DNA from: Pseudoluteimonas sp044226035
Lineage (GTDB): Bacteria; Pseudomonadota; Gammaproteobacteria; Xanthomonadales; Xanthomonadaceae
Direction of reading: 5' to 3'
NCBI GenBank assembly: GCA_044226035.1
Contig: JBGAHT010000031.1
Span: 1-32,022 of the forward strand
Length of the DNA: 32,022 nt
How positions within the stretch are numbered: the stretch's first letter is position 1; the number at the start of each line of letters is the position of its first letter. This document shows positions 14,554 through 22,645 of the stretch, piece after piece. Position numbers and translations under genes: made by a program. The notes below the pieces were generated by a model. The model saw only the letters and a program-made list of their open reading frames with translations. It made no database searches and was not told the origin of the DNA.

Positions 14554-15408
14554 CTACGCGTCGACGTAATCGAACACCACGTCGATGGCGTGCGCGCCGA
14601 GCACCGCGGCGAACTGCCGCAGCCGCGCCTCGTAGGCGGCGTAGCCGCGCGCCGCGCGCTCCGGTTCGACGTCGGCGCCGGCGAAATCGCGCTGCCAGCG
14701 CGTCGGCGAGGGGATCTCGAGATGCGCAAGGCCGCCGGCGAAGCGCAGGCGCGGTTCCGGCGGCGCGTCGACGCCGTCGTCCGCCTGCGGCGACAGCAGC
14801 GCGGTTTCGATCACCGGCCACAGCGCGGCCAGGCCGGCGTGTTCGTACTGCAGCGCGGTCATCGCGACCAGGTCGTGCAGGGTCAGCAGGCGCGCGTGCT
14901 CGATCTTCGCGGCGAAGGCCTCCTGCGCCAGCAACGCGGTACGCGCCGAAGCCATGCCGCGGTCCAGCAGTTCGGCCTCGAAATGCGCCTGCAGCGCGGG
15001 CGCGTCCGCGCCGACCAGCAGGAACGGCAGCACCCGCAGCGCGCCGCCGCGCAATCCGGGTTCGGCCTGCAGCGGCAGCGGCACGCGTCCTTCGGCATCC
15101 GCGCCGAAGGCGAAGATCCGCGCGCCGGCGGCATCCGCCCGCGGCGCCCGCGCATGCAGTTCGGCCAAACGCCGGTGCAGCGGCCAGCCCGGGCGCAGCG
15201 CCTCGGCCGGATCGAAATGCGCGGCGGCGAACACCAGGTCGCAGTCCGCGGCCCGCGGCGCGATCCGCGCGAGGTCGAGGGCGAGGCCTTCGGCCAGCGC
15301 GATCGCCGCATCCGGCGCCAGCGCATCGACGCCGATCGCGCCTTCGGCGAGTTCCAGCGCGAGCAGTCCGGTCGCCGGCGGGGCGTCGGTGGGGTGGTGG
15401 TCGTGCAT
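14554..15408 (-). CDS. Conserved-looking protein of unknown function
   Basis: I do not recognise this 284-residue protein. It starts with a His/Pro-rich tail (MHDHHPTDAPP) and has no signal peptide or membrane segment, so it is probably cytoplasmic. It is rich in Ala, Leu and acidic residues. Visible stretches include LLALELAEGAIGVDALAPDAAIALAEG, FAAAHFDPAEALRPGWPLHRRLAEL and, near the end, YAAYEARLRQFAAVLGAHAIDVVFDYVDA. The coding frame shows the strong third-position GC bias of its neighbours and no competing long frame has a better start. The ATG at 15408 is chosen because the upstream codons run into the divergent promoter of the thiolase gene. It is likely transcribed alone. Confidence 0.65.
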   Translation of the reverse strand: MHDHHPTDAPPATGLLALELAEGAIGVDALAPDAAIALAEGLALDLARIAPRAADCDLVFAAAHFDPAEALRPGWPLHRRLAELHARAPRADAAGARIFAFGADAEGRVPLPLQAEPGLRGGALRVLPFLLVGADAPALQAHFEAELLDRGMASARTALLAQEAFAAKIEHARLLTLHDLVAMTALQYEHAGLAALWPVIETALLSPQADDGVDAPPEPRLRFAGGLAHLEIPSPTRWQRDFAGADVEPERAARGYAAYEARLRQFAAVLGAHAIDVVFDYVDA

Positions 15409-15424
15409 GGCCCTGGCGTCGTGA

Positions 15425-15453
15425 TTGGCCGCACACGGGCGCGGCGCTAGACT
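15425..15453 (+). promoter_or_regulatory. Possible sigma-70 promoter of the thiolase gene
   Basis: TTGGCC (15425-15430) and TAGACT (15448-15453) are spaced by 17 bases. Each hexamer departs from consensus, so this is a weak prediction. It lies in the 97-base divergent gap. Confidence 0.3.
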
Positions 15454-15464
15454 GCGGCCATTAT

Positions 15465-15485
15465 GCCCGCGCGCATCGCGCGGGC
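15465..15485 (+). promoter_or_regulatory. Hairpin in the thiolase 5' leader
   Basis: GCCCGCGCG (15465-15473), loop CAT, CGCGCGGGC (15477-15485) form a perfect 9-bp stem. It ends about 20 bases before the ATG at 15506, just upstream of the AAGAGGCG ribosome binding site. It has no T run, so an effect on message stability or translation is more likely than termination; neither is shown. Confidence 0.45.
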
Positions 15486-15505
15486 CGCGAAAGAGGCGAA
15501 ACAGC

Positions 15506-16783
15506 ATGCTCCAGGGCCGTCCCGTCGCCGTGCTCGGCGGCGTCCGCATCCCCTTCTGCCGGCAGAACACCGCCTACGCCGACGTCGGCAACCTCGGCAT
15601 GAGCGTGCGTACGCTCGGCGCGCTGGTCGAGAAGTTCGGCCTGCACGGCCAGCAACTGGGCGAAGTCGCCTTCGGCGCGGTGATCAAGCAGCCCTTCGAC
15701 TGGAACCTCGCGCGCGAGGCGACGTTGTCCTCGGGCCTGTCGCCGCTGACCCCGGGCATCACCCTGCAGCGTGCCTGCGGCACCTCGCTCGACAGCATCA
15801 TGATCGTCGCCAACAAGATCGCCGCCGGGCAGATCGAAGCCGGCATCGGCGGCGGCAGCGATACCACCTCCGACGTGCCCATCGTCTACGGCCAGGCCCT
15901 GCGCCGGCGCCTGCTCGAGGCCGCGCGCGCGAAGACGACGCGGGACAAGCTCGCCGCGTTCAAGGGCTTCTCCTTCCGCGAACTGAAACCCGAATTCCCC
16001 GGCGTCGCCGAACCGCGCACCGGCAAGTCGATGGGCGACCACTGCGAGGACATGGCCAAGGAGTGGAACATCTCGCGCGATTCGCAGGACGAACTCGCGG
16101 TCGCCTCGCACCACAAGCTCGCCGCCGCCTACGAGCGCGGCTTCTTCGACGACCTGGTGGTCAGCTTCCGCGGTGTCTCGCGCGACAACAACCTGCGCCC
16201 CGACACCAGCATCGAGAAGCTGGCGACGCTGAAGCCGGCGTTCGACAAGACCTCGGGCCGCGGCACGCTCACCGCCGGCAATTCCACCCCGCTCACCGAT
16301 GGCGCGGCCGCGTGCCTGATCGCGTCGGAGGAATGGGCTGCGAAGCACGGCCACGAAGTGCTGTGCCGGATCCGCGACACCCAGGTCGCGGCGGTCGATT
16401 TCGTGCACGGTGAAGGCCTGCTGATGGCGCCGACCGTCGCGGTTCCGGAAATGCTCGCGCGCAACGGGCTGACGCTGCAGGATTTCGACCTGTACGAAAT
16501 CCACGAGGCCTTCGCCGCGCAGGTGCTGTGCACGCTGCGCGCGTGGGAGAGCGAGGAATACTGCAGGAACCGCCTCGGCCTGGCCGCGCCGCTGGGCCGC
16601 ATCGATCCGGCCAGGCTCAACATCAACGGTTCTTCGCTCGCCACCGGCCATCCGTTCGCCGCCACCGGTGCGCGCATCGTCGCGACCGCGGCGAAGGAGC
16701 TGAAGCAACGCGGCGGCGGCCGCTGCCTGGTCAGCATCTGCACCGCCGGCGGCATGGGCGTGGTGGCGATTCTGGAGCGGTAA
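15506..16783 (+). CDS. Acetyl-CoA C-acyltransferase (FadI-type thiolase)
   Basis: Thiolases cleave 3-ketoacyl-CoA to acetyl-CoA and a shortened acyl-CoA in fatty acid beta-oxidation, or run in reverse. The 425-residue protein has the nucleophilic cysteine in QRACGTS (Cys91), the NSTPLTDGAAA motif, EIHEAFAAQ, the GHPFAATGAR motif (His382) and the second catalytic cysteine in CTAGGMG (Cys412). The overall layout, including the long insert around residues 125-180 and the MGDHCEDMAKEW stretch, resembles FadI more than FadA. No fadJ partner is adjacent. The ATG at 15506 is preceded by AAGAGGCG. Its stop is two bases from the end of the convergent unknown gene. Confidence 0.92.
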   Translation: MLQGRPVAVLGGVRIPFCRQNTAYADVGNLGMSVRTLGALVEKFGLHGQQLGEVAFGAVIKQPFDWNLAREATLSSGLSPLTPGITLQRACGTSLDSIMIVANKIAAGQIEAGIGGGSDTTSDVPIVYGQALRRRLLEAARAKTTRDKLAAFKGFSFRELKPEFPGVAEPRTGKSMGDHCEDMAKEWNISRDSQDELAVASHHKLAAAYERGFFDDLVVSFRGVSRDNNLRPDTSIEKLATLKPAFDKTSGRGTLTAGNSTPLTDGAAACLIASEEWAAKHGHEVLCRIRDTQVAAVDFVHGEGLLMAPTVAVPEMLARNGLTLQDFDLYEIHEAFAAQVLCTLRAWESEEYCRNRLGLAAPLGRIDPARLNINGSSLATGHPFAATGARIVATAAKELKQRGGGRCLVSICTAGGMGVVAILER

Positions 16784-16785
16784 GC

Positions 16786-17766
16786 TCAATCGCAGAGGGA
16801 TTTTTCCTCTGGAGAGGCCATCACGTCCATCGGATCCTCGTTGCTGGCAGGCCCGGACCAATCCGGATCCAACTCCTGCGCGCGTGCATTCACCTGATCG
16901 AGCAACCGTGGGCTGGCAGTTGCCAGCATGGAGCGGGCGGTGCTATCGAGCGGAGGCCAGATCGTCAGGTTGTTCTGCCGAGCCAGTTGATACAAGGCGA
17001 GGAAGGTCGTCGGGTCGTCCCGGCGATACGGCGGACGGAGCATGAGCTGCTGATCGACTGGCGCGTAGATGCGCAGCAACAGCGGAAGATCGGCGAGGCG
17101 ATGCTGCGACAGCAGTGACTCGAAATAGGTATCCGCGCGGTGCTGGTAATCGCGCCAATCATCCAGATGCGGAAGGAAGTCCATCCGATCCATTGCGGGT
17201 GCGACAGCCAGCCAGCGCCTGAAGTCATCGCCGCCATAGTCAGCGGCCAAGGCCTGGTAATGGTAGGCGCGCGCCAGGAGGCGATCGTCGACGCCTTGGC
17301 ACATCGCAGCGTTTTTTTCGTTGCTTTCGATCAGTTGCGCGACCAGTTTTTCCGGTTTCATCGGCCCCGAGAAAGACGCGTTCGGGCTGGAAATATTCGC
17401 CGCAAGATTGAGGGAGTCGCGTTGTTGGCGGCAATTCTGCAAGTCTTCGGCGATGCGGCAGGCGGCCCGTGCATCGCCAGACTCGGCGCGTTGATCGAGC
17501 TGCTTGATCAACTCCGTAACCGGCGTCATTGCCGGTGGCAGCGGCAGTTGCTTCCATTGCGAAGAGTTCGCGCTTGCGCGGCGCTTCGATTCAGGAATTG
17601 CGGTGGTCGGCGTCGATGTGGGCTGCGACGGTTTCGACGAAGGGTCCGTTGCGAACGCAACGGCAGCGAAGAACCGTCCGGGATGCGTGGCCAGCACGAG
17701 CGGGACGGCGATGGCGATGGCGGTCAGGATGGCCAAGGCCCACATGCGAAGACGACCTGGAACCAT
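16786..17766 (-). CDS. Unknown membrane-anchored or secreted protein
   Basis: The 326-residue product starts with a hydrophobic segment (about residues 8-26), consistent with a signal anchor or uncleaved signal peptide. A Ser/Thr/Pro-rich linker (about 40-80) follows, then a mostly helical region. The segment ...ELIKQLDQRAESGDARAACRIAEDLQNC resembles a single Sel1/TPR-like helical pair, but I would not assign the family from one unit. Base composition is visibly less GC-rich than the flanking genes, and the ribosome binding site GAGGATGAG is clear. It is convergent with the thiolase gene. Beyond an envelope location, no function can be given. Confidence 0.7.
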   Translation of the reverse strand: MVPGRLRMWALAILTAIAIAVPLVLATHPGRFFAAVAFATDPSSKPSQPTSTPTTAIPESKRRASANSSQWKQLPLPPAMTPVTELIKQLDQRAESGDARAACRIAEDLQNCRQQRDSLNLAANISSPNASFSGPMKPEKLVAQLIESNEKNAAMCQGVDDRLLARAYHYQALAADYGGDDFRRWLAVAPAMDRMDFLPHLDDWRDYQHRADTYFESLLSQHRLADLPLLLRIYAPVDQQLMLRPPYRRDDPTTFLALYQLARQNNLTIWPPLDSTARSMLATASPRLLDQVNARAQELDPDWSGPASNEDPMDVMASPEEKSLCD

Positions 17767-17872
17767 GAAGACTCATCCTCAGTACCGATGCGGCGATGGT
17801 ATTGCAAATCGGTTTGGCCCGGGTCGCGGTTTGGCGCCATCTTGAACACAAAGGTCGAATAACCGACCCGGA

Positions 17873-18037
17873 CTACGATTGCTCAGGTTCGTCCTGCAGC
17901 CGATTTGCGATGGACATCGGATCGCGTGCGCCGTGGATGACGGCAGCGATCAGGATACGGTCGGGTTCCACGCGGTAGATCAGGCGGTAGCGATAGCAGA
18001 AGCGCTCACGGAATGCCGGATCGTCCCAGCTTCGGGA
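17873..18037 (-). pseudogene. Remnant of a ParE/RelE-type toxin gene
   Basis: The minus-strand frame reads SWDDPAFRERFCYRYRLIYRV and then an IAAVIHGARDPM-type end before the TAG at 17873-17875. This is the C-terminal half of a ParE/RelE-family toxin, where the (Y/R)YRLIYRV strand and VIHGARD motif are typical. The N-terminal half is missing: going upstream, the frame meets a TGA (18041-18043) inside a 92-bp palindromic element, and no start codon precedes it. No ParD-type antitoxin gene is found on either side. It appears to be a dead toxin-antitoxin locus cut by the repeat, although the order of events is inferred. Confidence 0.75.
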
Positions 18038-18038
18038 A

Positions 18039-18130
18039 TGTCATCCTGAGGCGAAGCCGAAGGACCTGCTGTTGCTTTCATAGCGGGCAGGACTGGGAAA
18101 AGCAGGTCTTTCGCTGCGCTCAGGATGACA
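18039..18130. repeat. 92-bp palindromic (MITE-like) element inside the toxin remnant
   Basis: The ends TGTCATCCTGAG (18039-18050) and CTCAGGATGACA (18119-18130) are a perfect 12-bp inverted repeat, and the pairing continues imperfectly inward to GACCTGCT/AGCAGGTC, so almost the whole element can fold as one hairpin. It carries no open frame. It joins directly to the ParE remnant, and a small GCGGGA-AGG-TCCCGC hairpin (18131-18145) follows on the other side. Confidence 0.8.
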
Positions 18131-18145
18131 GCGGGAAGGTCCCGC

Positions 18146-18526
18146 CTACACTCGCTTGCCGATCGTCCTTCGCAACGCCCGCTCCGCCGCGGCGTTGATC
18201 GCCGGCCAGTCGCGCTTGCCGTCGGCGCGCGCGACGTCGGCTTTCGGCATGTCGGCGAAGAACAGGCGCGCCTGCCGCCACGATCTCGCCGGCGAGGGCA
18301 CGAACACGCCGGCGATGCGGCCATCGAAACCGGAACCGCGGTCGACGCGGCCGCGCGCGTCGAGTCGCGCGTACAGCGGCTTCGCCGTGTAGTAGCCGCG
18401 CAGCGCGTTCGATCCCGCCTCGCGCAACGGATGGAAGTCGCGTGCGTGCAGCGAATAGCGGAACCAGTGCGAAAACCCCGCGAGCTGCGCGGGCAGGTCG
18501 CGCGGATCGAGCGAGCGCGGCAGCAT
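18146..18526 (-). CDS. Small protein of unknown function downstream of hemY
   Basis: This 126-residue protein is not recognised. It has no signal peptide or membrane segment. Visible features are FSHWFRYSLHARDFHPLREAG, a GYYTAKPLYARLD stretch and a basic C-terminus (ALRRTIGKRV). The ATG at 18526 lies eight bases after the hemY stop, so it is probably cotranscribed and translated with the hem genes. The composition of the frame matches its neighbours. Its stop is followed directly by a short GC-rich hairpin and the 92-bp palindromic element, which may end the operon. Confidence 0.6.
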   Translation of the reverse strand: MLPRSLDPRDLPAQLAGFSHWFRYSLHARDFHPLREAGSNALRGYYTAKPLYARLDARGRVDRGSGFDGRIAGVFVPSPARSWRQARLFFADMPKADVARADGKRDWPAINAAAERALRRTIGKRV

Positions 18527-18534
18527 CGCCGTGC

Positions 18535-19788
18535 TCAGCCGCGCAGCCGCGGGATCCCGTGCTCGTCGCGCTCCTCGATCGCGGCGCCGGCCTCGATCTG
18601 CTGGCGCAGGTCGCGCCCGGGCAGTTCCTGCGCCGCCTCGCCGCGCGCCACGCGCAGCGCGTTCGCATAGCTGCGTTGCGCGCGATCCGCATCGCCGGCC
18701 TGCGCGTAGGCGTTGCCGAATTCCTCCCAGGCCTCGGCACCGGCGCCCTGCGCCAGCGCGCGATGCAGGTTGGCCTCGGCCTGCGGCCAGCGGCCTTCGC
18801 CGCGGTCGAGCCGGGCGAGGCCGAGCAACAGCGCCGGGCTGGACGGATGCGCCTGCAACCAGCGTTCGAGGTTCGCGCGGCGTTGTTCCACGCGGCCGTT
18901 CATCGGCAGCGTGCCGTAGCGCGCGGCGAGCGTTTCGTCCCAGCGCGCGTCCAGCGCCTGTTCCATCGCCTTCAGCGCGGCGTCGTCCCAGCGCAGCGCG
19001 ACGGCGCGGTCGGCATAGGCGGCGACGACGTCGGCATCGTTGCGAAGCTCCTTCGGCAGGCGATCCCAGGTATCGGCGAGCGCGTTCGCGTCGGCCGCTT
19101 CGCGCAACGCGGCCGCGCCCCAGCGCTGCTGCAGCTGGTCGAGCAGGGCATCGGGCAACGCGTGCTGCTGGCGCAGCGCGCCGAGCAGGCCGTAGGCCTC
19201 GGCGGATTTGCCGCTGGCGGCGAGCGCCTGCGCGCGCAATGCCTGTCCGCGCGGCGGCAACGGCTGCACCGCGGGCGCGTCGAGCGCGGCCAGCGCGTCG
19301 GCCGGGCGTTCGTCGGCGAGTGCCTGTTCGGCCAGCGCGATGGCGCCGGCGCCGGCATGCTTGGGATCGAGCGCATCGATGTGCGCCTGCGCGGCGGCCG
19401 CATCGCCGCGCGCGGCGGCGGCACGCGCGGCCGCGACGCGGGCGATGGCGGCGTCGTGGCCTTCGTCGGCGGCGCGCGCCAGCAGTTGTTCGGCGCGGGC
19501 GTAATGGCCGCCATGGAGCGCGTCCAGGCCTTCACCGAGCCGGGCCCTGGCGTTGCGGTCGCGGCGCTGGCGCCAGGCGCGGAACGGCAGCGTCAGCAGC
19601 TTCCACAGCACGCCAACGACGAGCGCGGCGACGAGCAGGCCGATCACGGCCGCGGCGACGGTCGTCGTGTAATCGGTGCCGCGGAAACGCACCAGCACGT
19701 AGCCCGGGTCGGCCAGCAGGAATTGCGCGGCGAGCGCGCCGAGCAGGGCGAGCACGATCCAGAACAACAGGCTGCGGAACAGGTTCAT
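18535..19788 (-). CDS. hemY: HemY-like membrane protein with TPR repeats
   Basis: Proteobacterial HemY is an inner membrane protein with a TPR-rich periplasmic or cytoplasmic region, encoded with hemD and hemX; its exact biochemical role in heme synthesis is unsettled. It is not the protoporphyrinogen oxidase of the same name. The 417-residue product has two N-terminal membrane segments (about 4-26 and 42-64) separated by a loop ending in VRFRGTDYTTT, typical of the HemY N-terminal domain. Helical TPR-like repeats follow through residue 390, for example LLLGLARLDRGEGRWPQAEANLHRAL. It lies downstream of hemX with 81 bases between them. Confidence 0.85.
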   Translation of the reverse strand: MNLFRSLLFWIVLALLGALAAQFLLADPGYVLVRFRGTDYTTTVAAAVIGLLVAALVVGVLWKLLTLPFRAWRQRRDRNARARLGEGLDALHGGHYARAEQLLARAADEGHDAAIARVAAARAAAARGDAAAAQAHIDALDPKHAGAGAIALAEQALADERPADALAALDAPAVQPLPPRGQALRAQALAASGKSAEAYGLLGALRQQHALPDALLDQLQQRWGAAALREAADANALADTWDRLPKELRNDADVVAAYADRAVALRWDDAALKAMEQALDARWDETLAARYGTLPMNGRVEQRRANLERWLQAHPSSPALLLGLARLDRGEGRWPQAEANLHRALAQGAGAEAWEEFGNAYAQAGDADRAQRSYANALRVARGEAAQELPGRDLRQQIEAGAAIEERDEHGIPRLRG

Positions 19789-19869
19789 GGCGGTGGATCC
19801 TGGCGGGACGCGCCGACCCTAGCGCATGCCGCGTTGCGGCGTCGTCGCGGAGATGAACGCGCGCCGAAC

Positions 19870-20838
19870 TCAGCGCGTGGCGCGCAACGCCTGCAACTGC
19901 TGCAGCGTGCTGCCGAGCACCGGCACCGACGGCGCGAGCGGCGCCGCGCGCAATGTCGCGAGGCGCGTTTCCAGCGCATGGCGTTGCGGCGACTGCGGCC
20001 ACAGTCGGCGCAGCCACGCGCCGGCGCGATCGAGCGCTTCGCGCCAGGAGACCGTGTCGCGGCGTTCGGCCGCGGCGCGGGCGAGGGTGATTTCGAGTTC
20101 GAGACCCGAACGCGCATCGGCGCGTTCGCCCGGATCGGTGGCGATGGCGCCGCTGCTGGGCTGCACGCGCACCACCCGCGACAGCAGCTTTTGCCACCAT
20201 GGGGCGTGCGCGTCGCCGGGCGCCAGCGCATCACCGGCGGCGGGCAAGGCGGCGGAGAACGCCGCGAGCCCGCGCAGCGCGGTCGTGCGCGGATCGGGGC
20301 CGAGCGCATCGAGCGCGGCGCGTTCCTGCACCAGCGCCTGGCGCAGGTCGAGCAGCCGCGGATCGTCCACGCGCTGGAGCAGGTTCGCGGCCAGCGCATA
20401 GGCGCGGCGCGCGGCGTCGGCGTCGCCGGCGAGCTGCAAACGCTGCTGGCCGATGGCGAGCAGCAATGCGGTTTCGTCGAGCAACAGCGCCTGCGCGCCA
20501 TGGCGGTCGGGTTCGGCCAGCTTTTCCACCGTCTGTTCGATCAATGCGGAACGCTGGCCGAGGCCGATCAGTTCCTCGCGCAGCACGCGATTGGTGGCTT
20601 CGTCCTGCTGCATGCGCAGCGATTGCGCGCGTTGTTCGCCGCGCAGCGCATCGAGGCGGGCGTCGAGCGCATCGGCCTGTTCGGCGAAGGCGTGGCGCAT
20701 CGCGGCCTCGCGCGCGGACCAGGCCTGCCAGCCGCGCCAGCCGGCGAACGCCAATGCCGCCAATACGATCAGCGCGAAGACGAACACGTCGCGGCCGGGA
20801 CCGGTGCGTGGAGCGGATGTCGGATCGGGGGCCGTCAC
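19870..20838 (-). CDS. hemX: HemX-like protein
   Basis: The 322-residue protein has a single N-terminal membrane segment (about residues 18-40) and then a long coiled-coil-prone stretch (about 45-115: EAAMRHAFAEQADALDARLDALRGEQRAQ...). A helical domain follows, with LLLDETALLLAIGQQRLQLAGD, a region typical of HemX. Databases often label this family as a uroporphyrinogen-III C-methyltransferase, but no methyltransferase motif is present and the role is unknown. Position between hemD and hemY supports the call. The gap to hemD is 33 bases, consistent with one transcript. Confidence 0.85.
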   Translation of the reverse strand: MTAPDPTSAPRTGPGRDVFVFALIVLAALAFAGWRGWQAWSAREAAMRHAFAEQADALDARLDALRGEQRAQSLRMQQDEATNRVLREELIGLGQRSALIEQTVEKLAEPDRHGAQALLLDETALLLAIGQQRLQLAGDADAARRAYALAANLLQRVDDPRLLDLRQALVQERAALDALGPDPRTTALRGLAAFSAALPAAGDALAPGDAHAPWWQKLLSRVVRVQPSSGAIATDPGERADARSGLELEITLARAAAERRDTVSWREALDRAGAWLRRLWPQSPQRHALETRLATLRAAPLAPSVPVLGSTLQQLQALRATR

Positions 20839-20871
20839 GGGCGCGGGGGAAAGCGGGGCGTGGCGCGCATG

Positions 20872-21642
20872 CTACCCGATCGCGTCCGCCATCGCCGCGA
20901 CCAGGTCGCGCGGGCGCGCACTGGCCGCGACCGCGATGCGGCCGCGGAATCCGGCCGCGCGCGCCGCTTGCGCGAGCCGTTCGCTCGCCGCGGCGACATC
21001 GCCTTCGCGCAGTTTTTTGGCGAGATCGGCGGGCAATCGCGACAGGACCAGGGCCAGCGCTTCGCCGCTGCTCGCCGCGATCCACGGACGCGAACGCAGG
21101 GCGCGCAGCCGCGAGATCGCGGCGGGCGAAAGCGCGATTCCGACACGGCGATAGACGTCGGCGCGCAGCACGCGCGCGCCGCGCCTGCGCAACGTGGGCG
21201 CGATGAGGTCGCGGCCGCCGGGCGCGGCGAGCAAGCCGATGCTGCGGCCACGCACCGAGCGCAGCTCCCCCAGCGCCAGCAATCCCTCGCTGTCCATGCG
21301 CGATGGCGAAACGACGGCGTCGATGCCTGCGCGACGCAGCGCCGCGGCGGTGCCGGCGCCGACCGCGCACCAGCGTTGCCCGCGTTTGCGCTTCAGCGCC
21401 TGCAGCGCGTTCGCCGCGCGCGCCGCGGCCGGGCTGGTGGCGATCACGATGTCCGCGGCCAGCGCGGCTTGCAGCGCGCGCCGGGTCGCGGCGTCGGCCT
21501 GCGTTTCGATCCGCCATGGCGACAACGCCAGCACGCGCGCGCCGCGCGCGGCGGCGGCGCGGCGCAAGGGCGCGTGCGCGCCGACGGGGCGCAGCGAAAT
21601 CACATAGCATCCCGCGAGGGGTTCGCGCTTCGCCTTCACCAT
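20872..21642 (-). CDS. hemD: Uroporphyrinogen-III synthase HemD
   Basis: HemD closes hydroxymethylbilane to uroporphyrinogen III, with inversion of ring D, in heme and siroheme synthesis. The family is poorly conserved; support comes from the 256-residue length, the two-domain pattern and local motifs. Examples are VISLRPVGAHAPLRRAAAARGARVLALSPW at the start, ATSPAAARAANAL, WCAVGAGTAAALRRAGI and LLAAPGGRDLIAPTLRRRGARV followed by a YRRV strand, plus ASSGEAL. The position ahead of hemX and hemY fits. I chose the ATG at 21642 (MVKAKREP); an in-frame ATG at 21657 would nearly touch the divergent thioesterase start at 21660. Confidence 0.88.
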   Translation of the reverse strand: MVKAKREPLAGCYVISLRPVGAHAPLRRAAAARGARVLALSPWRIETQADAATRRALQAALAADIVIATSPAAARAANALQALKRKRGQRWCAVGAGTAAALRRAGIDAVVSPSRMDSEGLLALGELRSVRGRSIGLLAAPGGRDLIAPTLRRRGARVLRADVYRRVGIALSPAAISRLRALRSRPWIAASSGEALALVLSRLPADLAKKLREGDVAAASERLAQAARAAGFRGRIAVAASARPRDLVAAMADAIG

Positions 21643-21659
21643 GCAACGAGCATACATAA

Positions 21660-22124
21660 ATGGATCCCGATTCCGACCCGGCATTGCAATCGCTGCTCGC
21701 GCATTACCTGTCGATGCCGCCGGTGGCGGCGATGCGGCTGCGGATCGCCGGCGCCGACGGCGACAGCCTGCGCCTGTGCGCGCCGCTGGCCGCGCACGTC
21801 AACGACAAGGGCTGCGCGTTCGGCGGCAGCCTGGTTTCGCTGATGACGCTGGCCGGCTGGGGCGTGGCCACGCTGGCGCTGGAACGCGCCGGCCTGCGCG
21901 CGGACGTGTTCGTGGCGGCGAGCGAGGTGCGTTACCGCGCGCCGCTGTTCGCCGACCTGGAGGCGGTCGCGCGGGCGGACGCGGCGGAACTGGCGGCGTT
22001 CGTCGCCGCGCTGCGCGACGGCGGCCGCGCGAGCCTGAACCTGGACGCGCGCGTCCCGCTGCCCGAAGGCGGCAGCGCCTGCGACATGCGTTCGCGCTAC
22101 GTCGCGATCGCGAAGGCGGCGTAG
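21660..22124 (+). CDS. YiiD C-terminal domain-type thioesterase
   Basis: The 154-residue protein matches the putative thioesterase (hotdog-fold) domain found at the C-terminus of E. coli YiiD. The central motif NDKGCAFGGSLVSLMTLAGWG (about residues 42-62) is the family signature, with the AFGGS turn and following helix. The AASEVRYRAPL strand comes next. Substrate is unknown; an acyl-CoA or acyl-ACP thioester is inferred. It is divergent from hemD, the two starts being only 17 bases apart, so the promoters must overlap the coding ends or be very compact. The next gene begins 31 bases later, probably cotranscribed. Confidence 0.82.
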   Translation: MDPDSDPALQSLLAHYLSMPPVAAMRLRIAGADGDSLRLCAPLAAHVNDKGCAFGGSLVSLMTLAGWGVATLALERAGLRADVFVAASEVRYRAPLFADLEAVARADAAELAAFVAALRDGGRASLNLDARVPLPEGGSACDMRSRYVAIAKAA

Positions 22125-22155
22125 GATGGCCGCGACCGAAGCGGAGGAAGGGACG

Positions 22156-22572
22156 ATGCGCAAACCGTTGCGATGGTGGCTGGCCGCATTGCTGGGCGCG
22201 TTGCTGGCCGCTTGCGCCAGCGGCCAGCCGAAGATGAGCGAACTCGACAAGGTGCAGTACGCGTGGTCGGCGGCGATCCGCTGGGGCGATTTCGAAGGCG
22301 CCTGGAACCTGCTCGATCCCGCGTACCGGGACGCGCACCCGCTCACCGACCTCGAACTCTCGCGCTACAAGCAGATCCAGGTGTCGGGCTACCACGAGCT
22401 GGGTTCGCAGATCCTCGAGGACCGCGCCCGGCGCGAGATCGAGATCGGCGTGATCAACCGCAACACCATGGCCGAGCGCACGCTGCGCTACACCGAGGAA
22501 TGGAAGTTCGATCCAGCGAGCAAGACCTGGTGGGTGACCTCGGGCCTGCCGGATTTCTGGGCCGGGGAATGA
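22156..22572 (+). CDS. Small lipoprotein of unknown function
   Basis: The 138-residue protein has a lipoprotein signal: basic MRKPLRWW, hydrophobic core, then LLAAC with the acylated cysteine near residue 21. The mature part reads KVQYAWSAAIRWGDFEGAWNLLDPAYRD and ends in WWVTSGLPDFW. The order of a helical pair followed by strands with an EEWKFDPASKTWWV hairpin resembles small NTF2-like folds, which is a guess. The ATG at 22156 is chosen because GGAGGAAGG lies just upstream; an earlier in-frame ATG at 22126 would destroy the signal peptide. It probably shares a transcript with the thioesterase gene. Confidence 0.78.
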   Translation: MRKPLRWWLAALLGALLAACASGQPKMSELDKVQYAWSAAIRWGDFEGAWNLLDPAYRDAHPLTDLELSRYKQIQVSGYHELGSQILEDRARREIEIGVINRNTMAERTLRYTEEWKFDPASKTWWVTSGLPDFWAGE

Positions 22573-22645
22573 AACCGCGCCCGCGGATCGGTTCGGCCGC
22601 TGTGGGACAATGCGCGCCCGTTTTTCCCCGCCGGACGCCTTCCCC

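Noticed and set aside
11123..15450. Very long open frames on both strands across the ntrB-ntrC-sodC region
   Set aside because: They are shadows of the real genes, which carry complete catalytic motifs in their own frames.
18442..21843. An 1133-codon plus-strand frame antisense to the hem genes
   Set aside because: Arg/Gly/Ala-rich translation without motifs; the hemD-hemX-hemY products on the other strand fit known families.
22610..22645. ATG at 22610 as the rhodanese start
   Set aside because: It overlaps a -10-like GACAAT and adds unlikely residues; the GTG at 22646 gives a better N-terminus, though this is not certain.
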